Part shown: positions 40,155 to 52,033 of the stretch, one piece after another
Layout of the letters: each line of letters starts with the position of its first letter
Position numbering within the stretch: position 1 is the stretch's first letter
Source: Pyrenopolyporus hunteri
Lineage: Eukaryota; Ascomycota; Sordariomycetes; Xylariales; Hypoxylaceae
DNA length: 64,000 nucleotides
NCBI GenBank assembly: GCA_902806595.1
Contig: CADCXC010000022.1
Span: forward strand, 124,001 to 188,000
Direction: 5' to 3'
Notes under the pieces: model-generated
The model's database searches: none
Told to the model about the DNA's origin: nothing
What the model saw: the letters and a program-made list of their open reading frames with translations, nothing else
Translations under genes and position numbers: made by a program

Positions 40155-41524
40155 TAAGGGGAAAATCCGAGAGGATCTACCTATCCTGATTGGGTCACCA
40201 AGTTAACATTAGATGCGAGCTATTTGCGTAGTTAAACCGATGATCAAAAATGAATTAGTGTCTAAAGTTAGACCCGAAGCTAGGTGATCTTACCATAGTC
40301 AGGATTGTGCGACAAGAAGTTGTATGTGCCAATGTGGTGAGATTCCACCAGGAATGTATCTAGTCCTCGAGCCTAGTCACGGGTGCTGGAAAGAAGTTTA
40401 TCTTGATATTAAATCATAATAATAGGGTTATTAGTTATTAAGATAAGTGAATTGAAAGTGCTAAGCCGTGATAGATTACGTATTTGAAGCTGGGCTTACC
40501 TTATCTAAGGAAGGTTAAGCTAGTGAATAGACATTAGGCTGAAATTATCCCAACTAGGGGAACGAAAGTAAAGTATGCGAAGAGACGATGTTTTAATATA
40601 ACTAATTAGGACCTAGAGAGTTGTAATTTTGTTTAGAAGGATTAATCTAAACTTAAATTATTAGATGAGTAGGGGATTAACTACGATCCTTAGTTAATCC
40701 TAGATACCAAGCTGCTCCATCGTATAGCATACCCCTAAGGTTGAAGATCAAAGTGGTACATACAGAACTTGGTAAGCCCTAGTCTACTTTTATTGTAAAT
40801 TCATTACAATAATCAAGAGGCATTGTATAATGACTAAAACAATGTAACGGACTGGGGGTAGAGGAGTCTTTAAAAGCGAATGCGCGTGAGTAATCGCGAT
40901 AGAGTAGATTAATACTATTCAAATTTATGATTGATGAAACATTTTACAAATAAACTTTAAAATTTAAGATTATAGAGGTATGAAGACAAGGGATAACATT
41001 ATGTAGACCTAACCATCGAATGGTAAACAATTCTTCCGGGCTGACACCTGTGGGTTGAGGGCATACCCTTGTAAGAGTTCTCTTACAATCCGCGAGTAAT
41101 GGTAAATCCGTTACACCTGAATATGATAAAGAATCAGATTAATAGGTTTGATGGCGAAACATGGCAAGAGAGGAAATCCTCTAGCGAAACGGTATCTTTC
41201 ATAAAGGTTACAAAGGTATAAGGTTAGAGGAATACTTCTGTAAGCGAGTTGAAATACTTCCCTCGAGAGATAAAAGGCCTTTCGACAGACCTCAAACCAG
41301 TAAGAAACTAATTAAACAAATAACCAAAGTTTAATAAGGGTACAAAGTCAAACCTGAGTATTAATTAAGATATTTTGAGTTACTCAGGTAATAATCGTAG
41401 ATAATTATTCTACTCGCTTTTAATTTATAATATAATTAAGTTTTCGTAATATTAAAAACATTTATAAACAAATACAATTTAAAAATCCAATTTTTATCTT
41501 AAGGCTACGGAGCGTTGTTATAGT

Positions 41525-42482
41525 ACAGTAACTAAATCTTTAATTGATAATAAAGTAACTAAAGCTCTGAGTCCTTGATTTATTACTGGATTTACAGACG
41601 CCGAGGATGTTTTTTTAGGTGTCATCAAAAGCACCAGAGTTAAAACAAAATGAGAAGTTCAGCCTTCTTTTAAGTTAGAGCTACATACAAAAGATTTAGA
41701 ACTATTAAGGTTAATACAAAAATTATTTAATGTTGGTAATATAAAAATATTTAAGGATAAAGCTGCATATTACGTTAGCTCTTTAAAAGATCTAATGATT
41801 ATAGTTAACCATTTTGAAAATTACCCTCTTATTACTAAAAACATAGTGATTTTCTTTTATTTAAAGCTGTAATACAACTTATGGTTAACAAAGAGCATTT
41901 AACAGAAGAAGGTTTACTAAAGATAATTAGTATCAGGGCTTCTTTAAATAAAGGGTTATCTGATAAACTAAATGATAGTTTTCCAGGTATTATTCCAGCT
42001 ATTAAACCTTCAGTTCCAGATATTTCTATAAAGATGGACAATGATTAGCAGGATTTATTACAGGTGAAGGTTGCTTCCTTGTAGACATTTATAAAGCTAA
42101 AACTAAGGTAGAATCAGGAGTAACTTTACGGTTTAAAATTGCTCAACATAATCGTGACTTGGATCTTCTAAGATATTTAGTAGCTTATTTTGATTGTGGT
42201 TCTGTCCATAATTCAGGAGATTCAGTAGGAGAATTTCGTGTATCTAAATTTGAAAATCTGATATTAAAAATTCTTCCTTTTATTGAAAAATACCTATATT
42301 AGGGTCAAAAGCTTTGGATTTTTCAGATTTCCAAAGGTAGCCGAGTTAATGAAAATAAGGCACATTTTAGTAAATCTGGATTAGAGAAAATATTAGTTAT
42401 CAAATCAAAAATGAATAATCCCTCCAAAGGAGCGCGCGCAGCTTCTTGGATGTCTTCGCTCGAGGTAGATAATTTCTATTAA
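41525..42482 (+). CDS. LAGLIDADG homing endonuclease inside group II intron (rnl)
   Basis: Motif 1 'WFITGFTDAE' at about 41579, broken by one indel right after the motif ('DAE-MFFLGVI'). Motif 2 'WLAGFITGEGCFLV' at about 42045. Segments 'VNHFENYPLITKN', 'NKEHLTEEGLLKIISIRASL' and 'SKSGLEKILVIKSKMNNPSK'. The C-terminus runs into a family-4 GC element that adds 'GARAASWMSSLEV', so the insert has rewritten the end of the protein. Confidence 0.87.
42427..42466. repeat. GC element, family 4, inverted copy
   Basis: 'ggagcgcgcgcagcttcttg' then 'gatgtcttcgctcga'; reverse complement of 22935-22975. Forms the new 3' end of the nuclease frame. Confidence 0.82.
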
Positions 42483-42546
42483 TTACGCTGTTATACTTAG
42501 GATTCGTCCTAGTTAGCTTTTTCTTTTAGGGTTAAGTGTAACTTTT

Positions 42547-42640
42547 GCTAGCCCCTCGTATATATATACGAGAGGGAGTCTGACCCGCGCGCAGCGCTGG
42601 GAGCTAGCCTGGGCAGGCTTGTCGATCCTGGGCAAGGCCC
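42547..42640. repeat. Inverted partial copy of the composite GC repeat
   Basis: 'gctagcccctcgtatatata' continuing 'tacgagagggagtctgaccc', the reverse complement of the end of 2556-2656, followed by another GC tract ('gagctagcctgggcaggctt'). Confidence 0.82.
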
Positions 42641-42874
42641 CGGAGGGGACTTAGTTTATTTATAATTTATAATCAATCATAATACGTGTTGCTCTGCACA
42701 AGAATATAACCTTGGGCGTAAGCTCAAGATAATTAATCAATTACTTAGACCGAAAGGTCGCTGACTTAAAGAATCGGTGACACCGTTTTATTATTAATAA
42801 TAAAATTGCTAAATATGGCTAGAAATTAGAGCTTTTACGGCATGCCAAAAAGCTTGAAATTCGAGTGGTTGCCT

Positions 42875-42909
42875 GAGCGGTGTGAGCTGAAAGGTTCACG
42901 CACCGTTCT
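42875..42909 (+). ncRNA. Group II intron domain V (rnl 2)
   Basis: 'gagcggtgtgagctgaaagg' continuing 'ttcacgcaccgttct'; base pairs differ from the other two domain V copies but are compensated. Confidence 0.93.
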
Positions 42910-43031
42910 TGTGGGGAAAGCTCGCGAGCCTACCTATCCAGACATAAAAGTCCGAACGGGTTATCGTAGCATAGATATCCGAAGAACTATGGTAAGTATA
43001 GTGAAAGACAAACCTGACCTAGATAGCTGGT

Positions 43032-44957
43032 AAGTATTACAGTACTTCGTAGTAAGCCAGTAAGTAGATGTGAACCATCTGCTAGTCGTCGCATCGCGAC
43101 GGCAAAACCGCAAATTGCGGGAAGGCCCAAAGCAATTTCAACCAAACTAACCTAGTAATAGAGTTGGTGGCACAGGTAATGACTCGTGGTATGGTAAAAT
43201 CGAAATTGATTATCTGTATGATTTACAAGATGAATGGGTAATCCGCAGCCATATCCTTTCTTTCAATATTTTTTTGAAAATAAGGTATGCAGTTCATCGA
43301 CTAGATGGGGTTGTACCTTGTTTTTCTTTATACATTAGTAATAAAGAAAATATTAGCTTAAGGTATAGTCATGCCCCATTTGAAAGAATGATTTATAATT
43401 TAGTATTTTTGCTATACTTCAATGTAGGTTGTTATGTAGCTATTCATTTCGTTAAAATATATAAACAAATAAATTGAGGACATAGTCTGGACCTTGTTGT
43501 AAGATAAGGAAATAATAATTATTATTATGTTAACAAATCGTACTACGATTGTACTAAAAAAAATTTTTTTTATAATATGGATGTTTGTCCCGCTATATTA
43601 ATAAAGATTAAGTTTTTAACTATAGCTGAAAAATTGAGTTAATTTCAAGAACTACTTAAAGTAAGTAAATTTGGCGAAGTTTATCTATTTCTTTTAGATA
43701 AAACCGTTCAACGACTATAGATACTCAACAATTTATTATGATATATGTTGTAAAATATGTAATTTAATTAAAGCTTGAATACTCTAAGAGGTTTCGAGAG
43801 AAACCATCTCTTGAGGTGGCAAGCCGATCCTTAAGTCTTTATTTTTCTTGGTGATTAATCGTTTTTTTTTTTATAGCCGGTTCCATAATAAAAGTGATGA
43901 TTAAAAAAACTCCTCCTTACTATTTGAGTTGTTCACTTTATTAATAAGTAAAAAGCTTATGTTTTAATTTTTATAACCAAATATAAAAAATGATATTATT
44001 TACCAAGCATAATAAAATTAAGATTAATCTTAATTTGGCACCGTTTTGCACCAATTTAAACCCAGTTATCGTATATTCTAATTGCTTAGACGATAAAATC
44101 GTATACTTTCAGATAATAAAGGTAAAGCAGCTATTTATCGTTTAATTAATAAAATCAATGGTAAGACTTATGTAGGTAGTTCTGGACTTAACTATAAGAT
44201 TTTATAAATATTATAACTTGAAACAGTTAAATTTACGAAAACTGCTATACATAATGCTCTTTTAAAATACGGGTTTCAAAATTTTAAACTTGAAATATTG
44301 GAGTATTGTGCAGAAGATGTTAATCCTGTCGAAAGAGAGCAATATTTTTAGATTTATTAAAACCAGAGTATAATATTTTAACTAAAGCTGGTTCTCTTTT
44401 AGGCTTTAAGCATAAAACAGAAACCTTAGAATTTTTTAAGAATGAGCGGAAAGTGAGCGATTCTACTAGAAAAACTTATCTAAAGCTGCAACAGGTAGAA
44501 TTTTATCGCTAGAGCTTCGTAAAAAATTATCTGAGCAAAGAGAGGGTATTAAACTTTCAAGTATTACACGGGATAAAATATCTAAGGCCGCAGTAGCTCT
44601 TAGAGGTGTAACTGTAGCGGTAAAAGATATAAAAACATCTGTAACAAAAAGAGTACGCAAGTTTAACAGAAGCTGCTAGAGCTTTAAATGTAGTAGAACA
44701 GCAGTCAGAAAATCAGTAGATTTAGGTAGACTTATACGCAATAGATATTCTATTAGCTTAAGGTAAAATATACACATTTACGTGATAAGGCAATATATTA
44801 GTTCGGCCGCGCGCTAGCTTCCTAAGACCTGCTTCGCTGGCAAAAATACTAAATTATTTATATTTGAATAATCTTAATTTAAATAAGATTATTCAAGGGA
44901 TATCAGTCTCTTAATATGTCTAGCTATATAACATAGCAGACAAAAGAGAGACCTCAG
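43032..44957 (+). mobile_element. rnl intron 3, two group I cores in tandem plus GIY-YIG
   Basis: A first core at 43075-43495 ('aaattgcgggaaggcccaaa', 'aggtaatgactcg', 'gttcatcgactagatg', 'gacatagtc'). A second, different core segment lies at 43575-43740 ('ggatgtttgtccc', 'gcgaagtttatct', 'aaaccgttcaacgactatag') that matches the omega intron at 57804. Then a GIY-YIG gene. Borders: 'agctggt' / 'tttctgcgaaacc'. Suggests an intron inserted in an intron. Confidence 0.82.
44080..44766 (+). CDS. GIY-YIG homing endonuclease with tail repeats (rnl intron 3)
   Basis: Reads 'KGKAAIYRLINKINGKTYVG' (the GIY motif is degenerate, Ala-Ile-Tyr), 'ALLKYGFQNFKLEILEYC', 'VEREQYFLDLLKPEYNIL' and a tail 'SLTEAARALNVVETAVRKSV' with 'IRNRYSISL' (IENR1/NUMOD1 type). 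About five indels. Ends at 44766. Confidence 0.82.
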
Positions 44958-45539
44958 TTTCTGCGAAACCTATAATAGTAGGCAATTTAAGTAACATCTT
45001 AGCAGGTACAGAACTTAATCTCAGGCAAGATGTTAATAATTTTAGAATAAATTGCAACAGATTTATTTTAAAATCGACATTTTACTTTGTACATATCGGG
45101 GGTCGTAGAGATTTTATCGGTGATGTAGACTCGGAATGGCAAAGATGAATTCTTGAATTATCAGACATAGAATGATAAGGTTGTATGTACAGCCTTTTGT
45201 GAAGTGAACCTTCTGCTATAAACCATCAAATTGCGGGAACACCTAAAGCAATCACAACCAAGTAGGAGTAGTAATACGTCCTATGGCTCAGGTAATGACT
45301 CGAGGTATGGTAAAATCGTGATTGATTAGTATTTACTAATGGGTTATCCGCAGCCAAGCTCAAGTATTCTAAGGAATAATGGTGTGCAGTTCATCGACTA
45401 GATGTTGGTTGGCGTCAGTTAATATTTAACTCGATGCTTAAGATATAGTCAGGCCTCATCCGAGAGGATGCAACGGCAATAAAGTAATTTTATCTAAAAA
45501 CAATTTTTTTCTTTCGTATCTTGGAAGGATCGCGTAGCA

Positions 45540-46060
45540 CAACTTATAAAATTTATAATAACTAAGCCGACACATACAAAAGACTTAATACGACAGGCGA
45601 CTATCCTTCGAAGGGTAACTGGCTTATTTAGGCTGACACCCTGCATAAGTAGTGTTAATAGATTAAGGTACTGTAAGTGTAGATGTTTATCAGCTTACCA
45701 AGGAGGTCCTTGGTCGGACCTAGTGGAGACACTAGTAATTCGAGTGAGCTTGGTAAAGGAATTTTCTATACCATGACCCGCAAGGTAAACCTTTGTAACC
45801 TGACTCTGAAACAAACGAGTATTGTGCCTTTCACAAGAAGGTAGGGACGTCAGTGTTCCATACGTTACTTATAAAGGTAACAGTAACGGTTAGGAGCTGA
45901 GGTTGAGATTTGGAGAGTGATAAAGGCCATTCTTCAAGTTAAAGTACGAATTTCATTATAAACAAAGATGATTAGAATGCGAGGATTTTGGTTATAAAAG
46001 GAGACCTGCACTAAGCTGTCGGCATTTTTAAAACATCATAAAAAAAAGTCTCAAAAATAA
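45540..46060 (+). ncRNA. Unexplained structured region in rnl intron 4
   Basis: Balanced base composition, no frame, many strong hairpins ('accaaggaggtccttggt', 'ctagtggagacactag', 'ccttcgaagg'). It does not contain the group I or group II signatures that I can recognise and has no second copy in the window. Confidence 0.5.
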
Positions 46061-46149
46061 CAACTTAAAATATTTCTTATAGCTCTAGCGATGGAGCTGT
46101 AACTCGGTAAAATACTATGTAAATGCATTATTAAGTAAAATTTGATTTT

Positions 46150-46812
46150 TACTGATAATAGGAACAAATCAGGTATTTATCGTTGAGTTAATAAATTAAA
46201 TAATAATACTTATGTGGGAGTGGTTTAGATTTAAAAAAAAGAGTAGGGATTACTTTAATAAAGTGAGTTAATAAGAAACCCTAGACCTATTCATGCTGCT
46301 TTACTAAAGTATGGGTACGAAAATTTCAATTTTGAAATTTTAGAATATTGCAGAGCAGATGAGCTAGTCATTAGAGAACAGTACTATTTGGATTTATTGT
46401 GTCCTGAGTATAATATATTGAAAAATGCTTATTCTTTATTAGGGTTTAAACATAGTCCAGAGGATATAATTAAGTTCAAATTGAAAAGATTTCAGCAGAG
46501 CATAAAGAGATATTATCCTTAGTTCATTCAGGTAAAGAAGTTAGTCAAGAAACTAGAGATAGATTATCTCTTGCTACAACCAACTATAAAAAAATAATCC
46601 TCTTACAGAAGCTTTAGCTAATATAAAAGCTAAAACTACAGAACGTGAAGGAATACCTGTTTCATTGTTAAATACTCAAACTAATGAAGTAATAAATTTT
46701 TCTACTTTAACTCAAGCTGGTGAGTATTTAGGAGTAAAAGACAAGCTATACGAAACGCAATAAAGAGAGGAAGTCTTATTAAAGGACTTTATCGTGTTTC
46801 AGAAAAAATAAG
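46150..46812 (+). CDS. GIY-YIG homing endonuclease (rnl intron 4)
   Basis: Reads 'KSGIYRWVNKLNNNTYVG', 'RPIHAALLKYGYENFNFEIL', 'EYCRADELVIREQYYLDLLC', then a tail with two DNA-binding units, the second 'NFSTLTQAGEYLGV' followed by 'IKGLYRVS'. Full GIY-YIG architecture of about 220 residues, with about four single-base breaks. No GC insert, in contrast to the free-standing relative at 18250. Confidence 0.87.
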
Positions 46813-47627
46813 TAGGGCAGTATGTACACATATGTACTTTATATTTAGATAAAATTACTTTAGCTTCAAATAAAAAAAAAAGAACAGATGAAGCCAGGGA
46901 TATAAACACTTTTAATGTTTAATATAGCCTGTTGTCTAAATGGATGGTTCAAATATTTGAACTGTTTAGGAGAAGATTTTTGCTTAATTAGTACAGAAGC
47001 AAGATCTCTGTGTATGTCAAAAGGAAACAGCCCAGAACAAGTGTTAAGGTTCCGAAATTATTATTAAGTGAAATTAAGAAAGTTTTTATTTAAGTCGACA
47101 AGGAGATGGGCTTAGAAGCAGCCATAATTCAAAGACCTCGTAACAGAGCACTTGTTAATTTTTAAAAGCGTCTAAAATTTAACGGATCTAAATAATATAC
47201 CGATACCTTGTCCATAATTGATTATAATAAATTTATTATTGTCGTTACTGGGGTAGCAGAACATTGAGTAAACCTGCAACATTTTTATTATTATTTTAAT
47301 AGATGTGATATACAGTATACTCAAGTGATAATGGTGACATGAGTAACAAAAAGAAGTTTGATCAAATTTTGATCGAGCGCTCGCCTAAAGCTTATGGTTA
47401 TTTAAAGTAACGGCCTCTAAGTTTACAATCCCAAAGGTTGAAACGATGAGAAAATCTTATTACTTAAAGGACAACATTTTTAAAGTGTAAAGTGTGCTGG
47501 AAAAATAAGTAATATATCCATGTTTTACAATAAACTAAAATAGATGAGTAAGATGTTGATGAAAAATAACCGTACCTAAAAACTGCGACAAGTAAGCTAG
47601 TGTAGAATACGAAGGCGTAAATGAGCT

Positions 47628-49460
47628 AACAATCATAATTTATGGGGTTAGGCTCCTATTTGTGATAAAGAATCAAACTCCGGGGACACCCTAAAGCTAC
47701 TGATACTAAACTTAATACGAAAGTATTAAGTGGACCAACTAATCACTGGTGTATAGTAATAATTCGGTAGATTCTAGTAATAGGAATGGGTTATCGCGGA
47801 TCTAAGTCAGTAATAGGTTAAAATATTACTGTAAAAGAGCAACGAGTAGATGGTTCTTCAGAATATTAAATAAAATTTATTTTACTGTAATCTTCTGTAA
47901 GGTGTACTCTAGCCCCCAAGGAAACTTGGTATTTGGATAAATATTTAATAACGATAAAATAATATAATCTTCGCTAAATTATATAGAATAAGGATAGTAT
48001 TCTATAGTTATTTGTTCCAGTTCTTTTAGCAATTTCACTACCGCTTTATCTAGCAAGGCGCATTAGGACTAGCAACCCGTCAAGTCGGGTGGTTCTGAGG
48101 ATGGGCTAGCACCCTCCTTTGGTAACTCTAGATAATGTTACTTTGTGTAAGATAAAGTTAGGAGTCTCGAAGTTGAAATCAACATTATAGGATATGAATT
48201 TGGATAAATTAAGAATAGTTTAAGAGGTATTAAGATAGAAGGTTTCACAAGAATAACTCCTCTTTAATATCCGTAGCTACGGTATAATTTAACCCTTAGC
48301 TCGAGGACTTAAAGAAGGTGCGATGAAGGGGATAAAAGGCCCTCTTTACGTAACGATCTGAATGGTAGCTAAACAACCTACCAGATGAACTAAACTAAAC
48401 GATAAAATATCCTAAGGAGTTACCCTGTAATAGTGACTCCACTTTAGTGACTTAAGATAGAAAAATAAACGCTTCAAATATATTCTCATTAAATAATACT
48501 ACAATTAATAGTAAACTTAATCCTAATTACGTATCAGGATTTATTGACGCAGAGGATGTTTCCATATCTCAATCGTTAAAAATCTAGGTGTTAGATTAGG
48601 TGTAAGTGTAAGAGCAGTTTTCAAATTTCTCTTCATAGAAAAGATGAAGTTTTACTGGAAAAATTAAAAGATTTTTTTGGTGTAGGTAGAGTAGCTACAC
48701 GTAGTGACAGTGCAGTTGTTTATGAAGTTTCTTCTATTAATGATTTACAAATTATTTTAAAACATCTTGAAGCTTATCCTTTAATTACAGACAAATGAGC
48801 AGACCTTCAGTTATTTAAACAAGTTGTGGAGTTAATGGTTAATCAAGAACATTTAACTATGGAAGGATTAGTTAAAATTGCTAATATTAAAGCTTCCATG
48901 AATTTTGGAACTATTTCTGAAACAATTAGATCCTTATTACCTCCAATTGAACCGGTCAAGAGACCTGAAATAAAAATATAGGAATCTATAATCCTAACTG
49001 AGTGGTAGGTTATATAGAAGGTGAAGGAATGTTCTTTGTAAATATATACAAAAGAAAAGACACTGTATTAGGTGAAGGAGTAAAATTAGTATTTAAAGTT
49101 ACACAAGATAGAAAAATATTGCGTTATTAGAAAGCTTTACAAATGTATTCACAGTAGGTAAAGTCTACAAACAATCTCCTACTGTAAAAGTTATGGATTT
49201 TATGATTACAGGGCTTGCAGATATTACAAATTATGTTATACCATTTTTCCAAGCACATCCTTTAGAGGGGCAAAAGAAAATGATTTTGAGGATTTTAAAA
49301 GTATCAGAATTAATGAAAGCCAAAGCTCATCTTAATAGAGATGGTTTAGAAGAAATTCGTTTAATAAAATCAGGAATGAACTCAAATCGTTATTAAATTT
49401 ATCCAAATTTAGGTAACCACATTAGCCTAGTCCTTATGATAACCAAGGACAAAATTTGTG
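47628..49460 (+). mobile_element. rnl group I intron 5
   Basis: Core 47670-47950 ('ccggggacaccctaaagc', 'atcgcggatctaagtc', 'aaagagcaacgagtagatgg', 'taaggtgtactctag'). A module shared with introns 7 and 10 is at 48028-48190, then a LAGLIDADG gene. 3' border 'aaatttgtg' / 'gagcgaaaggaactcgg'. Confidence 0.85.
48500..49396 (+). CDS. LAGLIDADG homing endonuclease (rnl intron 5)
   Basis: Motif 1 'YVSGFIDAE' at about 48525 (indel follows), motif 2 'WVVGYIEGEGMFFV' at about 49000. 'HLEAYPLITDKWADLQLFKQ' and 'FFQAHPLEGQKK' follow the motifs; ends 'LIKSGMNSNRY'. Three or four frame breaks (48560, 48980, 49125, 49285). Confidence 0.86.
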
Positions 49461-49770
49461 GAGCGAAAGGAACTCGGCAAACTGACTACCGTAACTTAGG
49501 GATAAGGAGGGCTCATTTGTCCCTGGTATCCATTTTTATCTTGGCAATAAACTAAAATAGATGAGCAAGGTAAAAAGGAATCACGGGTAAGAAGGAAGAA
49601 GCATGAAATAATGTTGTACGACTGTTTAATTAAAACAAAGCACTTTGCATAAAGACTTAAAGTCTAAGTATAGAGTGTGATTTCTGCCGGTGCCGGCTGG
49701 CTAACGAAAATAACCTTTAAAGGTTTGGTACTGTAGGAACCCCGGTTAATGGCGGCCTTAACGTGAGGGT

Positions 49771-51159
49771 TGGCATAGTAGGCCCTCGTAAAATTTAGCT
49801 AATTGCTGGAACAATATTTTAATTTATTGCATATTTGCTAGCAAGTTGCAAACTTGTTTAGATTTAAGGTTAAAATGATATTTAAATTACTAATTTTTAA
49901 TTATTAATATTTTTATTTGAGATTATATACCTCTAATAAAGATATATTTGGATAGTTTATATTTAGCACCTTGTTTTTTATCTAGCCTCCCCCCCAGAAG
50001 AGGTCAGACCAACACGCTAGCGCGCGGGCTAGTTTTGAGATAATTGCCTTAAATAAAAGATTATACATACGTAGTAAAAAATAAACCGTACGGTACGGTT
50101 TTTTTTGACATTTTTAGGCGGCGTAGCAGCATAAATGTTGAGTACATAATTTTATGTACTGTAATCAAGTCTATAATTTTGATAGATTTATCGTGCAATT
50201 GTTTGCAATGATGTGATTTAAATTTAATCGATAAGGAAGTTTTATTTTTTATTTAATATCATAAATATGCAAGATAATTTTAATATCAATCAGCAGGAAA
50301 GAATAAATAAGTTAGTTCAGGATGAGAACTACAAATTTTGATTAGGTGGTTTTATAGAAGGAGAAGGGGCTTTAGTTATTTCTATAGTAAAAGATACCAG
50401 ACTTAAATATAGTATTTCATTAAAACCAGAGTTTAATGTTGTTCAACATGAAAATGGTATAGATATACTTCATAGTTTTAGACTAATTTTTAATAATAAA
50501 GGTAATGTATTAAAAAATCAGGTTCAGATAAAGTATGAGTGTATTCAATAAAAGGTACACAAAATATAATAGATTTGGTTATACCTTTTTTAAAAAATAC
50601 GTTGTTGTTTTCTCTAGTAAATATAAATCAGAGGTTTTTAATAATTTTGTCAGATTTTAAATCAATTAGATCGAAATCATAATACAGCTTTATCTAAAGA
50701 AAACTGATAGAATTGGTTAAACTAGTTTATTTAATTAATCCGGAAGGAAAAGGTAAACAAAGAAAAGAACACTAGAAGAAACTTTAAATATTATAAATTC
50801 TTCGGCGTAGCCCTAATAAACTTTTCGTCCTTCTCATAATTTTAACCACTTAAACATAAAATGTTAATAAACCATTATGGTATAATTTAAACTTATTTAT
50901 AATCTTCAGAGGCCATACGCTAAACGATCTATCTATTTGTTAATTCTGTTAAATACATAATATAACAGAGCAATCTTCTTTGATACTTTTCGGCGTAGCC
51001 ATCTTTTATGTTAGAAAAATAAAGTAGAGCAAATAGAAATTATTCTTTCACCTATCTGAATTTAATTCAAATAAGGATAATTTACTTAAAGTAAGAGGCC
51101 TTAAGTTATAGATTGATGATATGGTCCTTTATTATAAGATTAACCACCTTGTAATAAAG
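49771..51159 (+). mobile_element. rnl group I intron 6 at the 1923 site
   Basis: Lies exactly between 'aacgtgagggt' and 'cctaaggtagtgg', the classic L1923 site. 5' core elements near 49790-49840 ('tagctaattgctggaac') and 3' core near 50920-51130. Carries one LAGLIDADG gene. A GC-rich patch at 49986-50035 resembles parts of the composite repeat. Confidence 0.87.
50266..50815 (+). CDS. LAGLIDADG homing endonuclease, short type (rnl intron 6)
   Basis: ATG at 50266. Motif 'WLGGFIEGEGALVI' near residue 25, then 'YSISLKPEFNVVQHENGIDI' and a C-terminal 'LVYLINPEGKGKQRKRTLEE'. Only one LAGLIDADG motif is seen, with length about 180 residues, as in the dimeric nucleases found at this rRNA site. Breaks near 50520, 50655 and 50705. 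Confidence 0.82.
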
Positions 51160-51199
51160 CCTAAGGTAGTGGAATACCTTGACTGTTAAATGCAGTCTT

Positions 51200-52033
51200 T
51201 GCATGAACTCAAGTTACAATACTTCTGTTCCATTAAGATTTATTTTTTTTCAATAATCTTATGGTTCATATAATATACAAAATCAACAATAAGATCTATG
51301 GATAAATAAATTTATCAAATTTTACTTGCCTTTTGGCAATTTCACTACCGCTTTATCTAGCAAGACACATTAGGACTAGCGATCTGTCGAGTCAGGTGGT
51401 TCAGAAGGAAGGGCTAGCACCCCTCTTTTACAACTCTAGATAATGTTTCTTTGCGCAGGATAAAGTTTGGGAGTCTCAAAGTTTAACTCAACTTTAAAGG
51501 ATATTGTGTTAGAGGATTAGTTGGTATTGGACGGGGTCCAAATGACGAGGATTTGAAACCCGCGGAGGGTGGATGTTTTAAGCCACCACGCTCCAAATTA
51601 AACTTGATTTAAAGTGTTGATTAAAATATATTATATACTGTATAAATTATATAGTGGAAGGAGTATCAGCCTAGGAAAACTGATATACCGTGCAATAAAA
51701 AAGCAAACTCCGGAGACCCTTAAGCTATAAGAACTAAACCCCAATTGAAAATTGCAGGTGGATGAAGTAATGACTCATGTATAGTAATATCCTTATAGAT
51801 TCTTGAAAAGGAGGAGGGTTATCGCGGATCTAAGTCAGTAATATGTTAGATATTACTGTAAAAGAGCAACGAGCAGATGCTTCTTCAGTATTAGATAAAA
51901 ATTTTACTGTAAGGTGTGCTCTAGACACCGGGAGACCGGCTCTTAATTGAAATAAATAGATTAAGATTAAAGTATAATCACAATATCCTAGATCTAAGGT
52001 ATTATTACTATGATCGAAGTTGTGACGGAATGA
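51200..52033 (+). mobile_element. rnl group I intron 7, no ORF
   Basis: Between 'gtctttgcatgaa' and 'gaatgatgtaacgatacaac' of rnl. Contains the shared 170-base module (51337-51510) and then a group I core (51690-51990: 'ccggagacccttaagc', 'atcgcggatctaagtc', 'aaagagcaacgagcagatgc', 'taaggtgtgctctag'). No protein gene. Borders to within about ten bases. Confidence 0.78.

Larger units (their letters stand above)
37121..40190 (+). mobile_element. rnl group II intron 1 with reverse transcriptase
   Basis: Starts 'gtgcgacaag', domain V at 40121-40154, ends 'ctatcctgat' (AY). Joining restores 'ttttgcataatgggtca' as in E. coli near 574-580. Domain I occupies 37121-38000 ('gaaagtgaatgcgc', 'gaacttggtaag', 'gtgggtctagttaaacc' type tracts). 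The open frame at 37654-37845 lies in this folded RNA and is not a gene. Confidence 0.95.
40307..42943 (+). mobile_element. rnl group II intron 2 carrying LAGLIDADG
   Basis: Starts 'gtgcgacaag' after 'agtcaggatt', domain V at 42875-42909, ends 'ctatccagac' (AY) before 'ataaaagtccgaacggg'. No reverse transcriptase; a LAGLIDADG gene sits at 41525-42482. GC elements follow the gene (42427-42466, 42547-42640). Second case in this window of a group II intron with a LAGLIDADG gene. Confidence 0.93.
45182..47010 (+). mobile_element. rnl group I intron 4 with GIY-YIG
   Basis: Core at 45205-45475 ('aaattgcgggaacacctaaa', 'caggtaatgactcg', 'gttcatcgactagatg', 'aagatatagtc'), related to the first core of intron 3. 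A structured non-coding region of about 520 bases (45540-46060) and a GIY-YIG gene follow. Joining restores 'aaggttgtatgtcaaaagg' of rnl. Confidence 0.85.
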
